NCBI RefSeq assembly: GCF_018835585.1
Contig: NZ_JAHGVE010000013.1
Span: 62,001 to 126,000, forward strand
Direction of reading: 5' to 3'
DNA: 64,000 nt
From: Pelorhabdus rhamnosifermentans
Lineage (GTDB): Bacteria; Bacillota; Negativicutes; UMGS1260
Of the stretch, positions 52,405 to 62,188 are shown piece after piece (the first letter of the stretch is position 1; each line of letters begins with the position of its first letter). Under the pieces are notes generated by a model, which saw only the letters and a program-made list of their open reading frames with translations, ran no database searches and was not told the DNA's origin. The position numbers were made by a program, and so were the translations under genes.

Positions 52405-55071
52405 ATGCGTATTCTATCCTTCCGATATTTTGAAGGTCCTAATATTTACAGCTATTCGCCTGTTGCGAAGGTGACTGTTGATATTGGGCGCTATGAATAC
52501 TTACCAACTCAAAAGATAGCGGGTTTTACTGATTGTTTATTGGAATTGCTGCCTACCCTCCAGGAACATAAATGTTCCAGAGGCTATGCTGGTGGTTTTG
52601 TTGAACGCCTCAGGGAAGGAACCTATCTTGCCCATGTTTTTGAACATGTCGTATTGGAACTGCAAAATTTAATGGGTTATGACATTTCTTTTGGTAAAAC
52701 ACGCAGTACAGAGCGAAAGGGTGTTTACGATGTTGTGTATGGCTGCAGTGCAATGAAAGTAGGACGAGCTGTAGCTCATTATAGCCAGCTTATCATTAAT
52801 ACCCTTGCCGAAGGGCGGTCTGTTGATGGAGAAACTGTTTTAAATGAGCTAAAGGACGTAGTCAGAAAGTCCCGCTTGGGACCAAGTACGCAAGCCCTTG
52901 TCAATGCAGCGAAAGCACGGGCCATTCCTGTTACAAGTCTTGATGGGGATAGTCTTTACATGTTCGGTTACGGAAATAAGCAACAGCGTATTTGGGCCTC
53001 TGTAACGGGGCAGACAGGAAGTATTGCTACAGATATTGCCTGTCATAAATTTCTGACGAACCAATTACTGCGGGATAATGGTATTCCTGTGCCTGATGGT
53101 ATGGTCGTAAGTAACCTGGAGGAGGCAAAATCAGCTTTTCTCTCCTTTCACTGTCCTGTTGTCCTAAAGCCCTTAGATGGTAATCAAGGGAAGGGCGTGA
53201 CACTTAATATGCATTCAGTTGCTGAAATTAGCCGTGCTTATCATGTGGCAGCTCAGTTTAATGAAAATGTTTTGATAGAAGAATTTATTCCAGGCCAGGA
53301 ATATCGCTTCTGTGTTGTCCATGGCAAAGTGATTGCTGTGGCCCGACGGCTTCCAGCACAAATCATTGGGGATGGAAAGTTATCCGTTAAGCAGCTTGTT
53401 GATCAGGAAAATAGTCGACAAGAACGCGGCGAAGATCATGAGCAGGTTTTGACTAAAATTAGAATTGATGCCATTGCTCTCGTGACTCTGGCCAAGCAAC
53501 AACTTAGCATAGAAAGCATTCCAAGCGAAGGCCAGGTTGTTGTTATTAGGGAAAATGCTAATCTTTCCACAGGTGGAACAGCTTGTGATGTGACAGGTCA
53601 GGTTCATGCTGAGATAGTGGCTAGTGTAGAACGAGCCGTGCGAATTATTGGTCTTGATGTAGCAGGTGTAGATGTTGTCACAACAGATATATCGCAGCCT
53701 TTAACCCAGGTCGGTGGGGCTATTATTGAAGTCAATGCAGCGCCGGGGCTTAGAATGCATCATTATCCATCAGAGGGCCAACCGCACGATGTAGCTGGGG
53801 CCATTTTAGATTATCTTTTCCCAGCAGGTGACCAAGGTCGTATTCCCATTGTGGCCATTACAGGGACAAACGGTAAGACCACAGTGACCCGGATGGTCAG
53901 TCATATTTTGATGCAAGTAGGGTTACACGTTGGCATGACAACGACAGACGGTATTTATATTGATGGACAATGTATTATTGAAGGAGATACAACTGGGCCG
54001 GCAAGTGCTAAAATTATTCTGAGCGATTCTACTGTTGAGGCAGCTGTCCTTGAGACAGCGAGGGGGGGCATTCTTCGGGCGGGCTTAGCTTTTGATTACT
54101 GTGATGTGGGTGTTGTGACGAACATTACGGAAGATCATCTTGGTCAGTATGGGATTGATAGTTTGGAGGATATGGCTTATATTAAGTCACTCATATTGGA
54201 GCGAACTCAGGCGAAAGGGTATGCAATTCTCAACGCCGATGACGCTCAGGTTGTTTCACTAGCGTCACGCATAAAAGCACCGATTATCTATTTTAGCCTT
54301 GAAGCCGATAATATTATTATTCGTCGTCATTTAGGCGTGGGAGGCAAGACTTTTTTTGTAAAAAACGGCGTGATCTACGCTGCAAATGGTGCGAGGTCCC
54401 AGCCTGTTGTTCGCGTGAAAGATATTCCAGTTACACTGGGCGGAGCTGCTGTTCATAATATTCAGAATGCTATGATTGCAGTTGCTGTTACATCAGCATT
54501 AAAAATCTCTCGCCGTACTATTAAGCAAAGTCTCTGTACCTTTGAAAAGAATCCCGGGCGGCTTACGATTAGAGACATTGGGGGCATTCGAGTTTGTGTT
54601 GACTATGGGCACAATCCAGCCGGTTATGCTGCTCTTATTCAAACAGTCAAAAAGCTCGGAGCCAAACGCTTAATTGGCGTTATTGCTGCTCCTGGTGACA
54701 GGCCGGACAGCTGTATTGTAAGTATGGGTAACAGTGCGGGACGCGGTTTTGATCACATTATTATTAAAGAAGATGCTGATTTAAGGGGCCGTGAGAGGGG
54801 ACAAGTGGCGGCGCTGCTTAAAGCGGGGGTTTTAAGCGCAAAACGTACACTAGGCAATATTGATATTATCTATTCTGAGGCCGAAGCTGTACGCAAGGCA
54901 CTGATGATAGCACAACATGGCGATCTTATTGTCGTTTTCTATGAAAAATATCGCGTTGTCAATGATGTTATCGATGATTTCGAACGACAAATAGCCGAAA
55001 AAAGACCTCAGCAAGGCATTGAAACTCTTCCAAATGATCAATTTGTGGCAGCAAGTGGCAAAACCTTTTAG
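52405..55071 (+). CDS. cphA: Cyanophycin synthetase
   Basis: Polymerises aspartate and arginine into cyanophycin, a nitrogen reserve. The 888-aa enzyme has the CphA N-terminal domain (1-160), an ATP-grasp domain (about 210-470, HCPVVLKPLDGNQGKGV and EFIPGQEYRFCVV) and a Mur-ligase-like domain (from about 485) with the P-loop TGTNGKTTVTR. ATG 52405 is nine bases after AAGGTGG. Together with nif genes it suggests storage of fixed nitrogen. Confidence 0.95.
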   Translation: MRILSFRYFEGPNIYSYSPVAKVTVDIGRYEYLPTQKIAGFTDCLLELLPTLQEHKCSRGYAGGFVERLREGTYLAHVFEHVVLELQNLMGYDISFGKTRSTERKGVYDVVYGCSAMKVGRAVAHYSQLIINTLAEGRSVDGETVLNELKDVVRKSRLGPSTQALVNAAKARAIPVTSLDGDSLYMFGYGNKQQRIWASVTGQTGSIATDIACHKFLTNQLLRDNGIPVPDGMVVSNLEEAKSAFLSFHCPVVLKPLDGNQGKGVTLNMHSVAEISRAYHVAAQFNENVLIEEFIPGQEYRFCVVHGKVIAVARRLPAQIIGDGKLSVKQLVDQENSRQERGEDHEQVLTKIRIDAIALVTLAKQQLSIESIPSEGQVVVIRENANLSTGGTACDVTGQVHAEIVASVERAVRIIGLDVAGVDVVTTDISQPLTQVGGAIIEVNAAPGLRMHHYPSEGQPHDVAGAILDYLFPAGDQGRIPIVAITGTNGKTTVTRMVSHILMQVGLHVGMTTTDGIYIDGQCIIEGDTTGPASAKIILSDSTVEAAVLETARGGILRAGLAFDYCDVGVVTNITEDHLGQYGIDSLEDMAYIKSLILERTQAKGYAILNADDAQVVSLASRIKAPIIYFSLEADNIIIRRHLGVGGKTFFVKNGVIYAANGARSQPVVRVKDIPVTLGGAAVHNIQNAMIAVAVTSALKISRRTIKQSLCTFEKNPGRLTIRDIGGIRVCVDYGHNPAGYAALIQTVKKLGAKRLIGVIAAPGDRPDSCIVSMGNSAGRGFDHIIIKEDADLRGRERGQVAALLKAGVLSAKRTLGNIDIIYSEAEAVRKALMIAQHGDLIVVFYEKYRVVNDVIDDFERQIAEKRPQQGIETLPNDQFVAASGKTF

Positions 55072-55158
55072 AATTTATTTGTAAAACTGTAGCCATTAGA
55101 AGGCATTTCCGCTGACTTGTAGAATATTAAAAACAAAGTAAAAAGTGGAGGTGCTGTT

Positions 55159-55629
55159 ATGGACGAACGTACAGTTAATGAAGAATTACAATTGGTTGTT
55201 TTTACTTTGGCAACTGAAGAGTATGCCCTTCCTATTACTAAAGTCCAAGAAATTAACCGTCTTGTGCCCATTACCAAGCTACCGCAAACACCAGCTTTTA
55301 TGGAAGGAATTATTAATTTGCGTGGGCGTATTATTCCTGTTATTGATTTAAGAAAGCGTTTTTCCTTGGTTTTAAAGGAGCATACGGATGACACCCGTAT
55401 TATTATTGTAGAGATTCAAGGACAAACACTTGGCGTCATTGTAGATGCTGTCACAGAAGTGATTCGTTTGCAGTCAGACAGTATTGAGCCGCCGCCGCAG
55501 GCTTTTGCGATTGATTCCAAGTATATTCAAGGTGTGGGAAAACTCGATAGTAGGCTGATTATCTTGTTGGATATTGATCGGATCTTTTCCAAGAATGAAG
55601 AAAAAATCTTACAAGATATGAATGATTAG
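55159..55629 (+). CDS. cheW: Chemotaxis coupling protein CheW
   Basis: 156-aa CheW homologue, distinct from the one at 35.4 kb. EYALPITKVQEINRLVPITK, GIINLRGRIIPVIDLRKRFS and GVIVDAVTEVIRL are typical. It stands between cphA and ispE with no receptor or CheA gene near. The start follows GTGGAGGTG. Confidence 0.93.
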   Translation: MDERTVNEELQLVVFTLATEEYALPITKVQEINRLVPITKLPQTPAFMEGIINLRGRIIPVIDLRKRFSLVLKEHTDDTRIIIVEIQGQTLGVIVDAVTEVIRLQSDSIEPPPQAFAIDSKYIQGVGKLDSRLIILLDIDRIFSKNEEKILQDMND

Positions 55630-55638
55630 GGGAAACAG

Positions 55639-56544
55639 ATGGTTATAAAAAAAGCTTATGCCAAAATTAATTTAGCTCTTGATGTGCTTTATAAAAGGTG
55701 TGATGGCTATCATGAAGTCAAGATGGTCATGCAGTCCATTGACTTGTACGATACAGTGACACTGACGAAAAAGAAGCAGGGGATTGAGCTTGTAACGGAT
55801 CGGAAAGAACTTCCTGTGGGTGCATCGAATTTGGCTTATCAAGCGGCGCAGTTATTCCAAGAGACTTATTCTATTTCTACCGGTGTATCCATGATATTGC
55901 ATAAAAAAATCCCTATGTCTGCAGGTCTTGCTGGGGGGAGTGCCGATGCAGCGGCTGTGCTCAAGGGGATGAACGAACTTTTTGAATTGCACTTATCACT
56001 TGCTGAGCTCAGTAAGTTGGGTGCACAGCTTGGTTCAGATGTTCCTTTTTGCCTGGCTGGGGGGACACAGCTGGCTACAGGACGAGGTGAGCAGCTTGTA
56101 GAACTTCCTGCCCTTCCTTCTTGCTATGTTGTGCTGGCTAAGCCAGCGATGGATGTGTCGACGGCCTGGGTTTATGGGCATTATGAACCTCGGAATGTTA
56201 TGAGTCATCCTGACATTCCCTCACTCGTGGCGGCTCTGGAAAAACAAGATTTATCAGGCGTCATTGCCTGTTGTGGTAATGTGTTGGAAGCCGTCACATT
56301 TTCAGCACATCCATCACTGGTTCAATTGAAAGAAAAAATGGCTGGATTTGGTATGCTGACGAGTTTAATGTCTGGTAGTGGACCAACAATTTTTGCTTTG
56401 ACGAGTACTCAAGAAACCGCCCAGGCGCTTAAAGCGCTTTTAGAAAACGAGGCGGCCTTATTTGTTGATGTGACTAAAACCGTTACAAGGGAGAAGAATG
56501 AATATGGAGAGACGTTTATTGCCAATAAAACTAGACAGCTATAA
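55639..56544 (+). CDS. ispE: 4-diphosphocytidyl-2-C-methyl-D-erythritol kinase
   Basis: GHMP kinase of the MEP isoprenoid pathway. AYAKINLALDVL with the catalytic Lys, the ATP loop IPMSAGLAGGSADAAAVL and LMSGSGPTIFAL are diagnostic. Length 301 aa. It begins nine bases after cheW and overlaps the GntR gene by 47 bases. ispE precedes purR in Bacillus. Confidence 0.95.
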   Translation: MVIKKAYAKINLALDVLYKRCDGYHEVKMVMQSIDLYDTVTLTKKKQGIELVTDRKELPVGASNLAYQAAQLFQETYSISTGVSMILHKKIPMSAGLAGGSADAAAVLKGMNELFELHLSLAELSKLGAQLGSDVPFCLAGGTQLATGRGEQLVELPALPSCYVVLAKPAMDVSTAWVYGHYEPRNVMSHPDIPSLVAALEKQDLSGVIACCGNVLEAVTFSAHPSLVQLKEKMAGFGMLTSLMSGSGPTIFALTSTQETAQALKALLENEAALFVDVTKTVTREKNEYGETFIANKTRQL

Positions 56545-57187
56545 ACCATTGCGTGAAGTAGTTAGTGAAACCTTGCGCGAGGCCATTGTGAGCAGTGTAC
56601 TTAAACCAGGTGAAAGGCTTATGGAAATTCAGCTTGCTGAAGAATTGGGCGTGAGCCGTACGCCTGTGCGCGAAGCCATTCGCAAGTTAGAACTGGAAGG
56701 CTTCGTTATTATGATTCCAAGGCGTGGGACCTATGTGGCGGATTTATCAATAAAAGATGTTAATGAAGTTTTTGAAATTCGTACGGCTCTTGATGTGCTT
56801 GCAGCGGGTTTGGCAGCTGAAAGAATTACAGATGAAGAACTGGAAACAATGGAACGCATTTTGGTGCAAATTGGTGAATGTGTCGATCAAAACGAACTAG
56901 AACCCATTGTGGAGCTTGATAGTCAGTTTCATGATATTTTATACCGTGCCTGTCGTAATGACCGACTTGTGGGGATTATTAACAACCTTCGGGAACAAAT
57001 TACCCGGTTTCGGGCCATTTCCATGGCTGTTCCTGGTCGGATAAAAAATACATTGGAAGAACACAGCCGCTTAGTTGAAGCTATTGCAGCACGTGACGTC
57101 GATTTGTCACAGGAATTGGCACGACAACATATGGAAAATTCAGAACAAACTTTACTGCTCGATATGAATAATCGGCGGAAGGTGTAG
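56498..57187 (+). CDS. GntR-family (FadR/FCD) transcriptional regulator
   Basis: 229 aa. A winged helix (about 15-75) has EIQLAEELGVSRTPVREAIRK; the C-terminal FCD domain (about 85-215) is all-helical with metal/ligand histidines (DSQFHDILYRA and MAVPGRIKNTLEEHSRL). Effector unknown. ATG follows AGGGAGAAG inside the end of ispE, implying coupling. Confidence 0.9.
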   Translation: MNMERRLLPIKLDSYKPLREVVSETLREAIVSSVLKPGERLMEIQLAEELGVSRTPVREAIRKLELEGFVIMIPRRGTYVADLSIKDVNEVFEIRTALDVLAAGLAAERITDEELETMERILVQIGECVDQNELEPIVELDSQFHDILYRACRNDRLVGIINNLREQITRFRAISMAVPGRIKNTLEEHSRLVEAIAARDVDLSQELARQHMENSEQTLLLDMNNRRKV

Positions 57188-57210
57188 GGTAGAAGGAGGA
57201 ATCGCGTTTC

Positions 57211-57960
57211 ATGGTAGATGCCCTCATCTTAGCTGGTGGTGAAACAAGCGAGAGTCTTCATGAACTTTCTGGTGAAACGTACGAGGCATTTATAAAGATT
57301 GACGGAAGGCCCATGGTGACTTATGTGGCCGATATCTTGGCGAATAGCCCATTTGTGGAACGAATCTTTATTGTTGGTCCTCGGGCTGAGCTTTCACACT
57401 GCAACTTTCCAGAAAATTCAATACTGATTCAGGGCGGTAAATCACTGCTAGAAACCATCCAAATAGGAATGGCTGCTGTGGATCAAGCAAAAAAGACGCT
57501 TGTTCTTACTTGCGATATTCCTCTTATTACGGAAGAGGCAGTACGGCATTTTCTGCAGAGTTGCCAAAAGAATGAGGCTGATTTTTATTATCCTATTGTG
57601 GAAAAAGAGTGCAGTGAACACTGTTATCCTGGTAATGAGCGGACCTATGTGCGATTAAAAGAGGGGGCGTTTACAGGCGGAAATATTTTTCTGGTGGATC
57701 CCAGGATTGTTCCCGCTTGTTTGAAGCAAGCCGAGTATATCTTGGAAAATCGTAAAAAGCCATTTAAATTATGTCAATTTCTTGGAATCCTATTTGTTCT
57801 TCAATTTTTGTTTGGGAAGCTCAAACTAAAAACGGTTGAACGGCGAGTTTCGCAGCTTTTACATATTCGTGGAGCGGTTATTCGGTCTCCTTTTGCTGAG
57901 GTGGGACTAGATGTGGATAAACCCAGTGATCTCATGCTTGTGCGGAGTTTTTTAGAATGA
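57211..57960 (+). CDS. MobA-like nucleotidyltransferase family protein
   Basis: 249 aa. VDALILAGGE and KIDGRPMVTYVADIL give the NTP-transferase nucleotide loop, and LVLTCDIPLITEEAV the acidic metal-binding centre. A hydrophobic patch (about 190-205) is unusual. It is not GlmU, which lies further on. Substrate unknown; the position between a GntR regulator and purR recurs in related Firmicutes as far as I recall. Confidence 0.75.
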   Translation: MVDALILAGGETSESLHELSGETYEAFIKIDGRPMVTYVADILANSPFVERIFIVGPRAELSHCNFPENSILIQGGKSLLETIQIGMAAVDQAKKTLVLTCDIPLITEEAVRHFLQSCQKNEADFYYPIVEKECSEHCYPGNERTYVRLKEGAFTGGNIFLVDPRIVPACLKQAEYILENRKKPFKLCQFLGILFVLQFLFGKLKLKTVERRVSQLLHIRGAVIRSPFAEVGLDVDKPSDLMLVRSFLE

Positions 57961-58117
57961 GAGTTGAATTCACTTTTTTTTTGTAGCACGTCTTGTCGTG
58001 CTACTTTTTTTGTATGTCAGCATAAGTAAGCAGGATTTAGTATAATAACAGAGAAAGTGAATAAAAATAATTAAATTCACCATAATGTTCGGGTTTTTGC
58101 CAAATGGAGGGCTTTTT

Positions 58118-58930
58118 ATGGATAAAGTACGGAGAATTGATCGGTTGATTGCGATTACGAAGGTACTTGTCGATCACCCGCATCGTTTGTTTTCCTTGAG
58201 TTATTTTAACGGATTATTTGATGCGGCAAAATCAACATTGAGCGAAGATGTCCTGACAATTAAGCAGTCGTTAGTTGCGTTTGATATGGGAACATTAGAA
58301 ACAGTATCAGGTGCTGCAGGCGGAGTTCGGTATCTTCCTTATCAATCGGTAAGTTCTATTCATACTTGTTTAGAAACTGTGGCTAGGCATTTTCGAGAGT
58401 CAGACCGTATTATTGCCGGTGGTTTTATTTACATGTCTGATATACTTTTTGATTCGTCGCTTATGGCAACGGTGAGCGAAATTTTTCTTACCAAGTTTAG
58501 TCAGACTAAGCCGGACTATATTATGACAGTCGAGACCAAGGGAATTCCCCTGGCACTTATGACTGCCAGAGCTTTTCATGTGCCACTTGTCATTGTACGC
58601 CGTGGTAGTCGCGTCACAGAAGGATCGGCTGTTAGTATTAATTATGTGACAGGTTCATCCCATCGCATTCAAACCATGTCGCTACCTAGGCGGGCTATTC
58701 AAAGTGGTTCGCGCGTGCTAATCATTGATGACTTTATGAAAGCAGGTGGTACGGCTCGCGGGATGGTTGATTTAGCGCGCGAAGTGGGGGCAGAGACGGT
58801 TGGTATTGGTGTTCTTGTTGCAACGAGGGAGCCTATACAGAAATTGGTTGAAAAATATACGGCGTTGCTTATCTTACAGGGTGTAGATGAACATAATAAA
58901 CGAATAGATATTCAGCCCATAGCCGATTAA
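58118..58930 (+). CDS. purR: Purine operon repressor PurR
   Basis: Gram-positive PurR, 270 aa. An N-terminal winged helix (about 1-75, RRIDRLIAITKVLVDHPHRL) and a phosphoribosyltransferase-like domain with VLIIDDFMKAGGTARGM, the PRPP-binding motif. PRPP relieves its DNA binding. ATG 58118 lies seven bases after GGAGG. RidA (yabJ) and spoVG, which follow in Bacillus, are missing before glmU. Confidence 0.94.
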   Translation: MDKVRRIDRLIAITKVLVDHPHRLFSLSYFNGLFDAAKSTLSEDVLTIKQSLVAFDMGTLETVSGAAGGVRYLPYQSVSSIHTCLETVARHFRESDRIIAGGFIYMSDILFDSSLMATVSEIFLTKFSQTKPDYIMTVETKGIPLALMTARAFHVPLVIVRRGSRVTEGSAVSINYVTGSSHRIQTMSLPRRAIQSGSRVLIIDDFMKAGGTARGMVDLAREVGAETVGIGVLVATREPIQKLVEKYTALLILQGVDEHNKRIDIQPIAD

Positions 58931-59035
58931 ATTTTGTTATATTTGTAATATTCTTTTGGAGGAATATTGTGTTTTATGTCGAAAAGCAACTTTTATGTCC
59001 TTTTTAGGAATCTTTGTTTGTCAGGGGGAATTTTT

Positions 59036-60412
59036 ATGACGAAACCTTCCTGCACCGCAGTTATTCTTGCCGCAGGCAAAGGGACGCGCATGAAATCTAC
59101 TTTGCCGAAGGTGCTGCATAAAATAGGTGGCAAGGCCATGGTTCAGCATGTCCTTGATGCTGCCACAGATGCCGGGGCAACATTGAATATTGTTGTCATC
59201 GGATTTGGTGCTGATGAGGTACAACAGGCACTGGCTGGACAAGCTGAATTTGTTGTTCAGCAGGAACAATTGGGTACGGGACATGCCGTTTTGCAAGCTG
59301 TTCCTTTATTGACAGCTGAAAGCAAGACAGTCATGGTACTTTGTGGTGATACGCCGCTATTGACTCATGAACTATTAAGTAAGCTGCTTGCAGCACATGA
59401 AGAACAGGTTGCTCAGGCTACGGTTCTTACGGCTACTATGCCTGATGCCACAGGATATGGCCGGGTAGTTCGTGATGAAACGGGACAAGTACTCAAGATT
59501 GTGGAGCAAAAAGATGCTTCACAAGACGAGTTAGCCATCAAAGAAGTCAATACCGGGATTTATTGTTTTGATCAGCAGGTACTCCTTAGTACGCTGAGGG
59601 AACTTACTTGTGACAACGCACAAGGCGAATATTATTTAACCGATGTCATTTCCATTCTCGTCAAAGGCGGGATGAAAGTGGCAGCCGTGTCTGCGGAAGA
59701 TTACCAAGAGACACTCGGCATTAATTCGCGGAGTCAATTGGCTGAGGCCGAGTTGATATTACGGCGGCGCAAATTAAAAGAGCTTATGGATCAGGGCGTA
59801 ACTATCATGGATGTAAACAGTACTTTTATTGACGAATCAGTCACGATTGGTACGGATACGGTCATCTATCCTTTTACCTGGATTGAGGGTAACACGAAAA
59901 TTGGCAGTCATTGTGAAATTGGGCCTAATTCGCGGATTCAAAACAGCCAAATCGCAAGTGGCGTAATTTTTCATTTCAGTTATGCTCATGAAGTAGTTAT
60001 TGAGGAGAACGTTATTGTGGGTCCTTATGTTCATCTCAGGCCGAATACGCATTTATCATCAGGTGTCAAAGTAGGTAATTTTGTTGAAGTCAAAAATTCC
60101 ATGATTGGTAAGGGAAGCAAGCTTCCTCACCTGAGCTATATTGGCGATACAGACATGGGGGAAAGAGTGAATATTGGCTCAGGCACCATTACGGTGAATT
60201 ATGATGGGGTGCACAAACATCGTACAACCATTGAAGATGATGCTTTTATTGGCTGTAACGCTAATCTCGTAGCACCCGTAGTTGTTGAACGCGGTGCTTA
60301 TGTGGCGGCTGGGTCAACAATTACAAAAAATGTTCCAGCTCAGGCGCTGGGTGTAGCACGGGCCAGACAGAACAATTTAGCTGGTTGGGTTGATAGAATT
60401 AAAAACAAGTGA
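59036..60412 (+). CDS. glmU: Bifunctional GlmU
   Basis: Makes UDP-GlcNAc: C-terminal acetylation of GlcN-1-P, N-terminal uridylylation. LAAGKGTRMKS is the uridylyltransferase loop, VEQKDASQDE and EVNTGIY are conserved, and left-handed beta-helix hexapeptide repeats (about 250-445) form the acetyltransferase. 458 aa is normal. ATG 59036 follows CAGGGGG; in-frame codons upstream lack a good site. Confidence 0.95.
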   Translation: MTKPSCTAVILAAGKGTRMKSTLPKVLHKIGGKAMVQHVLDAATDAGATLNIVVIGFGADEVQQALAGQAEFVVQQEQLGTGHAVLQAVPLLTAESKTVMVLCGDTPLLTHELLSKLLAAHEEQVAQATVLTATMPDATGYGRVVRDETGQVLKIVEQKDASQDELAIKEVNTGIYCFDQQVLLSTLRELTCDNAQGEYYLTDVISILVKGGMKVAAVSAEDYQETLGINSRSQLAEAELILRRRKLKELMDQGVTIMDVNSTFIDESVTIGTDTVIYPFTWIEGNTKIGSHCEIGPNSRIQNSQIASGVIFHFSYAHEVVIEENVIVGPYVHLRPNTHLSSGVKVGNFVEVKNSMIGKGSKLPHLSYIGDTDMGERVNIGSGTITVNYDGVHKHRTTIEDDAFIGCNANLVAPVVVERGAYVAAGSTITKNVPAQALGVARARQNNLAGWVDRIKNK

Positions 60413-60438
60413 AAGTAAAATGATGGGGGTTAGCAACG

Positions 60439-61389
60439 ATGTTAGAAGATAGCAAACGGCTGCGAATTTTCAGCGGCAACGCCAATAAGCCTTTGGCTGA
60501 AGAAATAGCAGCATGTTTAGGGATTTCCGTAGGAGACGCTTTTGTGGGGCATTTCAACAATGGCGAAACTCAGGTCATGATTGATGAAAGTGTACGTGGT
60601 ACAGATGTTTTTATCATTCAGCCTACGTGTTCACCAGTCAATGATCATTACATGGAGCTGCTTATTATGGTAGATGCTTTAAAACGGGCCTCAGCCAATC
60701 ATATTACGGCAGTTATTCCTTACTATGGTTATGCCAGACAAGATCGCAAAACACGTGGTCGGGAGCCGATCTCTGCTAAGCTTGTGGCCAATCTTCTGAC
60801 AACTGCCGGCGTAACGCGTGTCGTTACGATGGATCTTCATGCTGGACAGATTCAAGGTTTTTTCGACATTCCTGTTGATCATTTACCAGGCGGCCCGATT
60901 TTAGCTGATTATATTACATCAAAAGAATTAACAGATCTTGTTGTTGTTTCGCCAGATCTTGGCGGCGTAACACGTGCTAGACAATTGGCCGATCGTCTGG
61001 AAGCTCCGATTGCCATTATTGAAAAACGGCGTCCAGAGCCAGGTGTTGCTGAAGTCATGAATTTGATTGGCAGTGTGGAAGGCAAGAATGCTGTTCTTGT
61101 CGATGATATTGTCGATACAGCTGGTTCTCTGACTGAAGGTGCTAAAGCTTTGGAGCGGATGGGAGCTAAAAGCGTTTATGCCTGTTGTACGCACGGTGTG
61201 CTGAGCGATCCGGCAGTTGAGCGGATTAATAACTCGAATTTGAAGGAATTAATTATTACGAATACCATTCCTTTGCCGAAAGATAAACACAGTGATAAGA
61301 TTAAAGTGCTTTCTGTAGCACCGCTTATGGCTGAAGCGATTATTCGCATTTTTGGTGAACTTTCTGTCAGCAAACTTTTTGATGATTGA
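60439..61389 (+). CDS. prs: Ribose-phosphate pyrophosphokinase
   Basis: Makes PRPP for nucleotides, His and Trp. 316 aa. [57 protein letters not shown] and the PRPP loop [15 protein letters not shown] are present. It follows glmU after 26 bases with a GGGGG site and is closed by a terminator. Confidence 0.97.
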   Translation: MLEDSKRLRIFSGNANKPLAEEIAACLGISVGDAFVGHFNNGETQVMIDESVRGTDVFIIQPTCSPVNDHYMELLIMVDALKRASANHITAVIPYYGYARQDRKTRGREPISAKLVANLLTTAGVTRVVTMDLHAGQIQGFFDIPVDHLPGGPILADYITSKELTDLVVVSPDLGGVTRARQLADRLEAPIAIIEKRRPEPGVAEVMNLIGSVEGKNAVLVDDIVDTAGSLTEGAKALERMGAKSVYACCTHGVLSDPAVERINNSNLKELIITNTIPLPKDKHSDKIKVLSVAPLMAEAIIRIFGELSVSKLFDD

Positions 61390-61419
61390 TTGTTTGTCTT
61401 AATAAACGAAGAGACATAA

Positions 61420-61459
61420 CAAGGAGTGACTGCCAAAGGCAGATCACTCCTTGCTTTTT
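61420..61459 (+). terminator. Terminator after prs
   Basis: CAAGGAGTGACTGCC and GGCAGATCACTCCTTG pair with one bulge around AAA, followed by CTTTTTC. Confidence 0.9.
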
Positions 61460-61613
61460 CACATCATTCTACATTATACTTGACTTCTCTACTGATAGTA
61501 ATACGATTTTTGTATCTGCTAGGTGTATTATGAAACGTGAACGTTTTTTTTATTTGCAGGGATATGCTACAATAAAGGGACTATAGCTGTGAGGCTAAAT
61601 GATAGGTGATGAC

Positions 61614-62180
61614 ATGAAACTTATTGTTGGTTTAGGAAATCCAGGCTCTGAATATGCGGCTACGCGTCATAATATTGGTTTTATGGTACTCCAGCAATTG
61701 GCTCTGAAATGGGGAGTAACCGATTGGAAATTTCAAGAAGAAGCACTTGTAGCTGATTATCGCTTTAAATGTGAACGCATTTTACTTGTGAAACCGCAGA
61801 CATTTATGAATAACAGCGGCGTTGCTGTCAGTGCTTTGGCGCGTTTTTTCAAGATCACTGAAACAGATATCCTCATTATATATGATGATCTTGATTTAGC
61901 TGTGGGAAAGCTTAGGTTACGGGCTAAGGGTACTTCAGGTGGACATCGCGGGTTGGGATCAATTATTTTGCACTTGGGTAAGGACACTCTTTCCCGCATC
62001 AAAATTGGCATTAGTCATCCAAGTGGCATGCGGCCTGTTGTTGATCATGTGCTTACGCCTTTTACAACCGAAGAAGCCCCCTTAATTCGGGATGCTATTG
62101 GACAGGCGGTTCTGGCGACTGAAGCTTGGCTAACCGATGGAATTGCTCCGGCTATGAATCAATTCAATAAGAATAAATAG
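61614..62180 (+). CDS. pth: Peptidyl-tRNA hydrolase
   Basis: Recycles peptidyl-tRNA. 188 aa. VGLGNPGSEYAATRHNIGF with catalytic His, PQTFMNNSG and DDLDLAVGKLRLRAKG...GGHRGLGSI are the family motifs. ATG 61614 follows TAGGTGATG. The radical SAM gene starts nine bases later. Confidence 0.95.
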   Translation: MKLIVGLGNPGSEYAATRHNIGFMVLQQLALKWGVTDWKFQEEALVADYRFKCERILLVKPQTFMNNSGVAVSALARFFKITETDILIIYDDLDLAVGKLRLRAKGTSGGHRGLGSIILHLGKDTLSRIKIGISHPSGMRPVVDHVLTPFTTEEAPLIRDAIGQAVLATEAWLTDGIAPAMNQFNKNK

Positions 62181-62188
62181 GTGATAAT

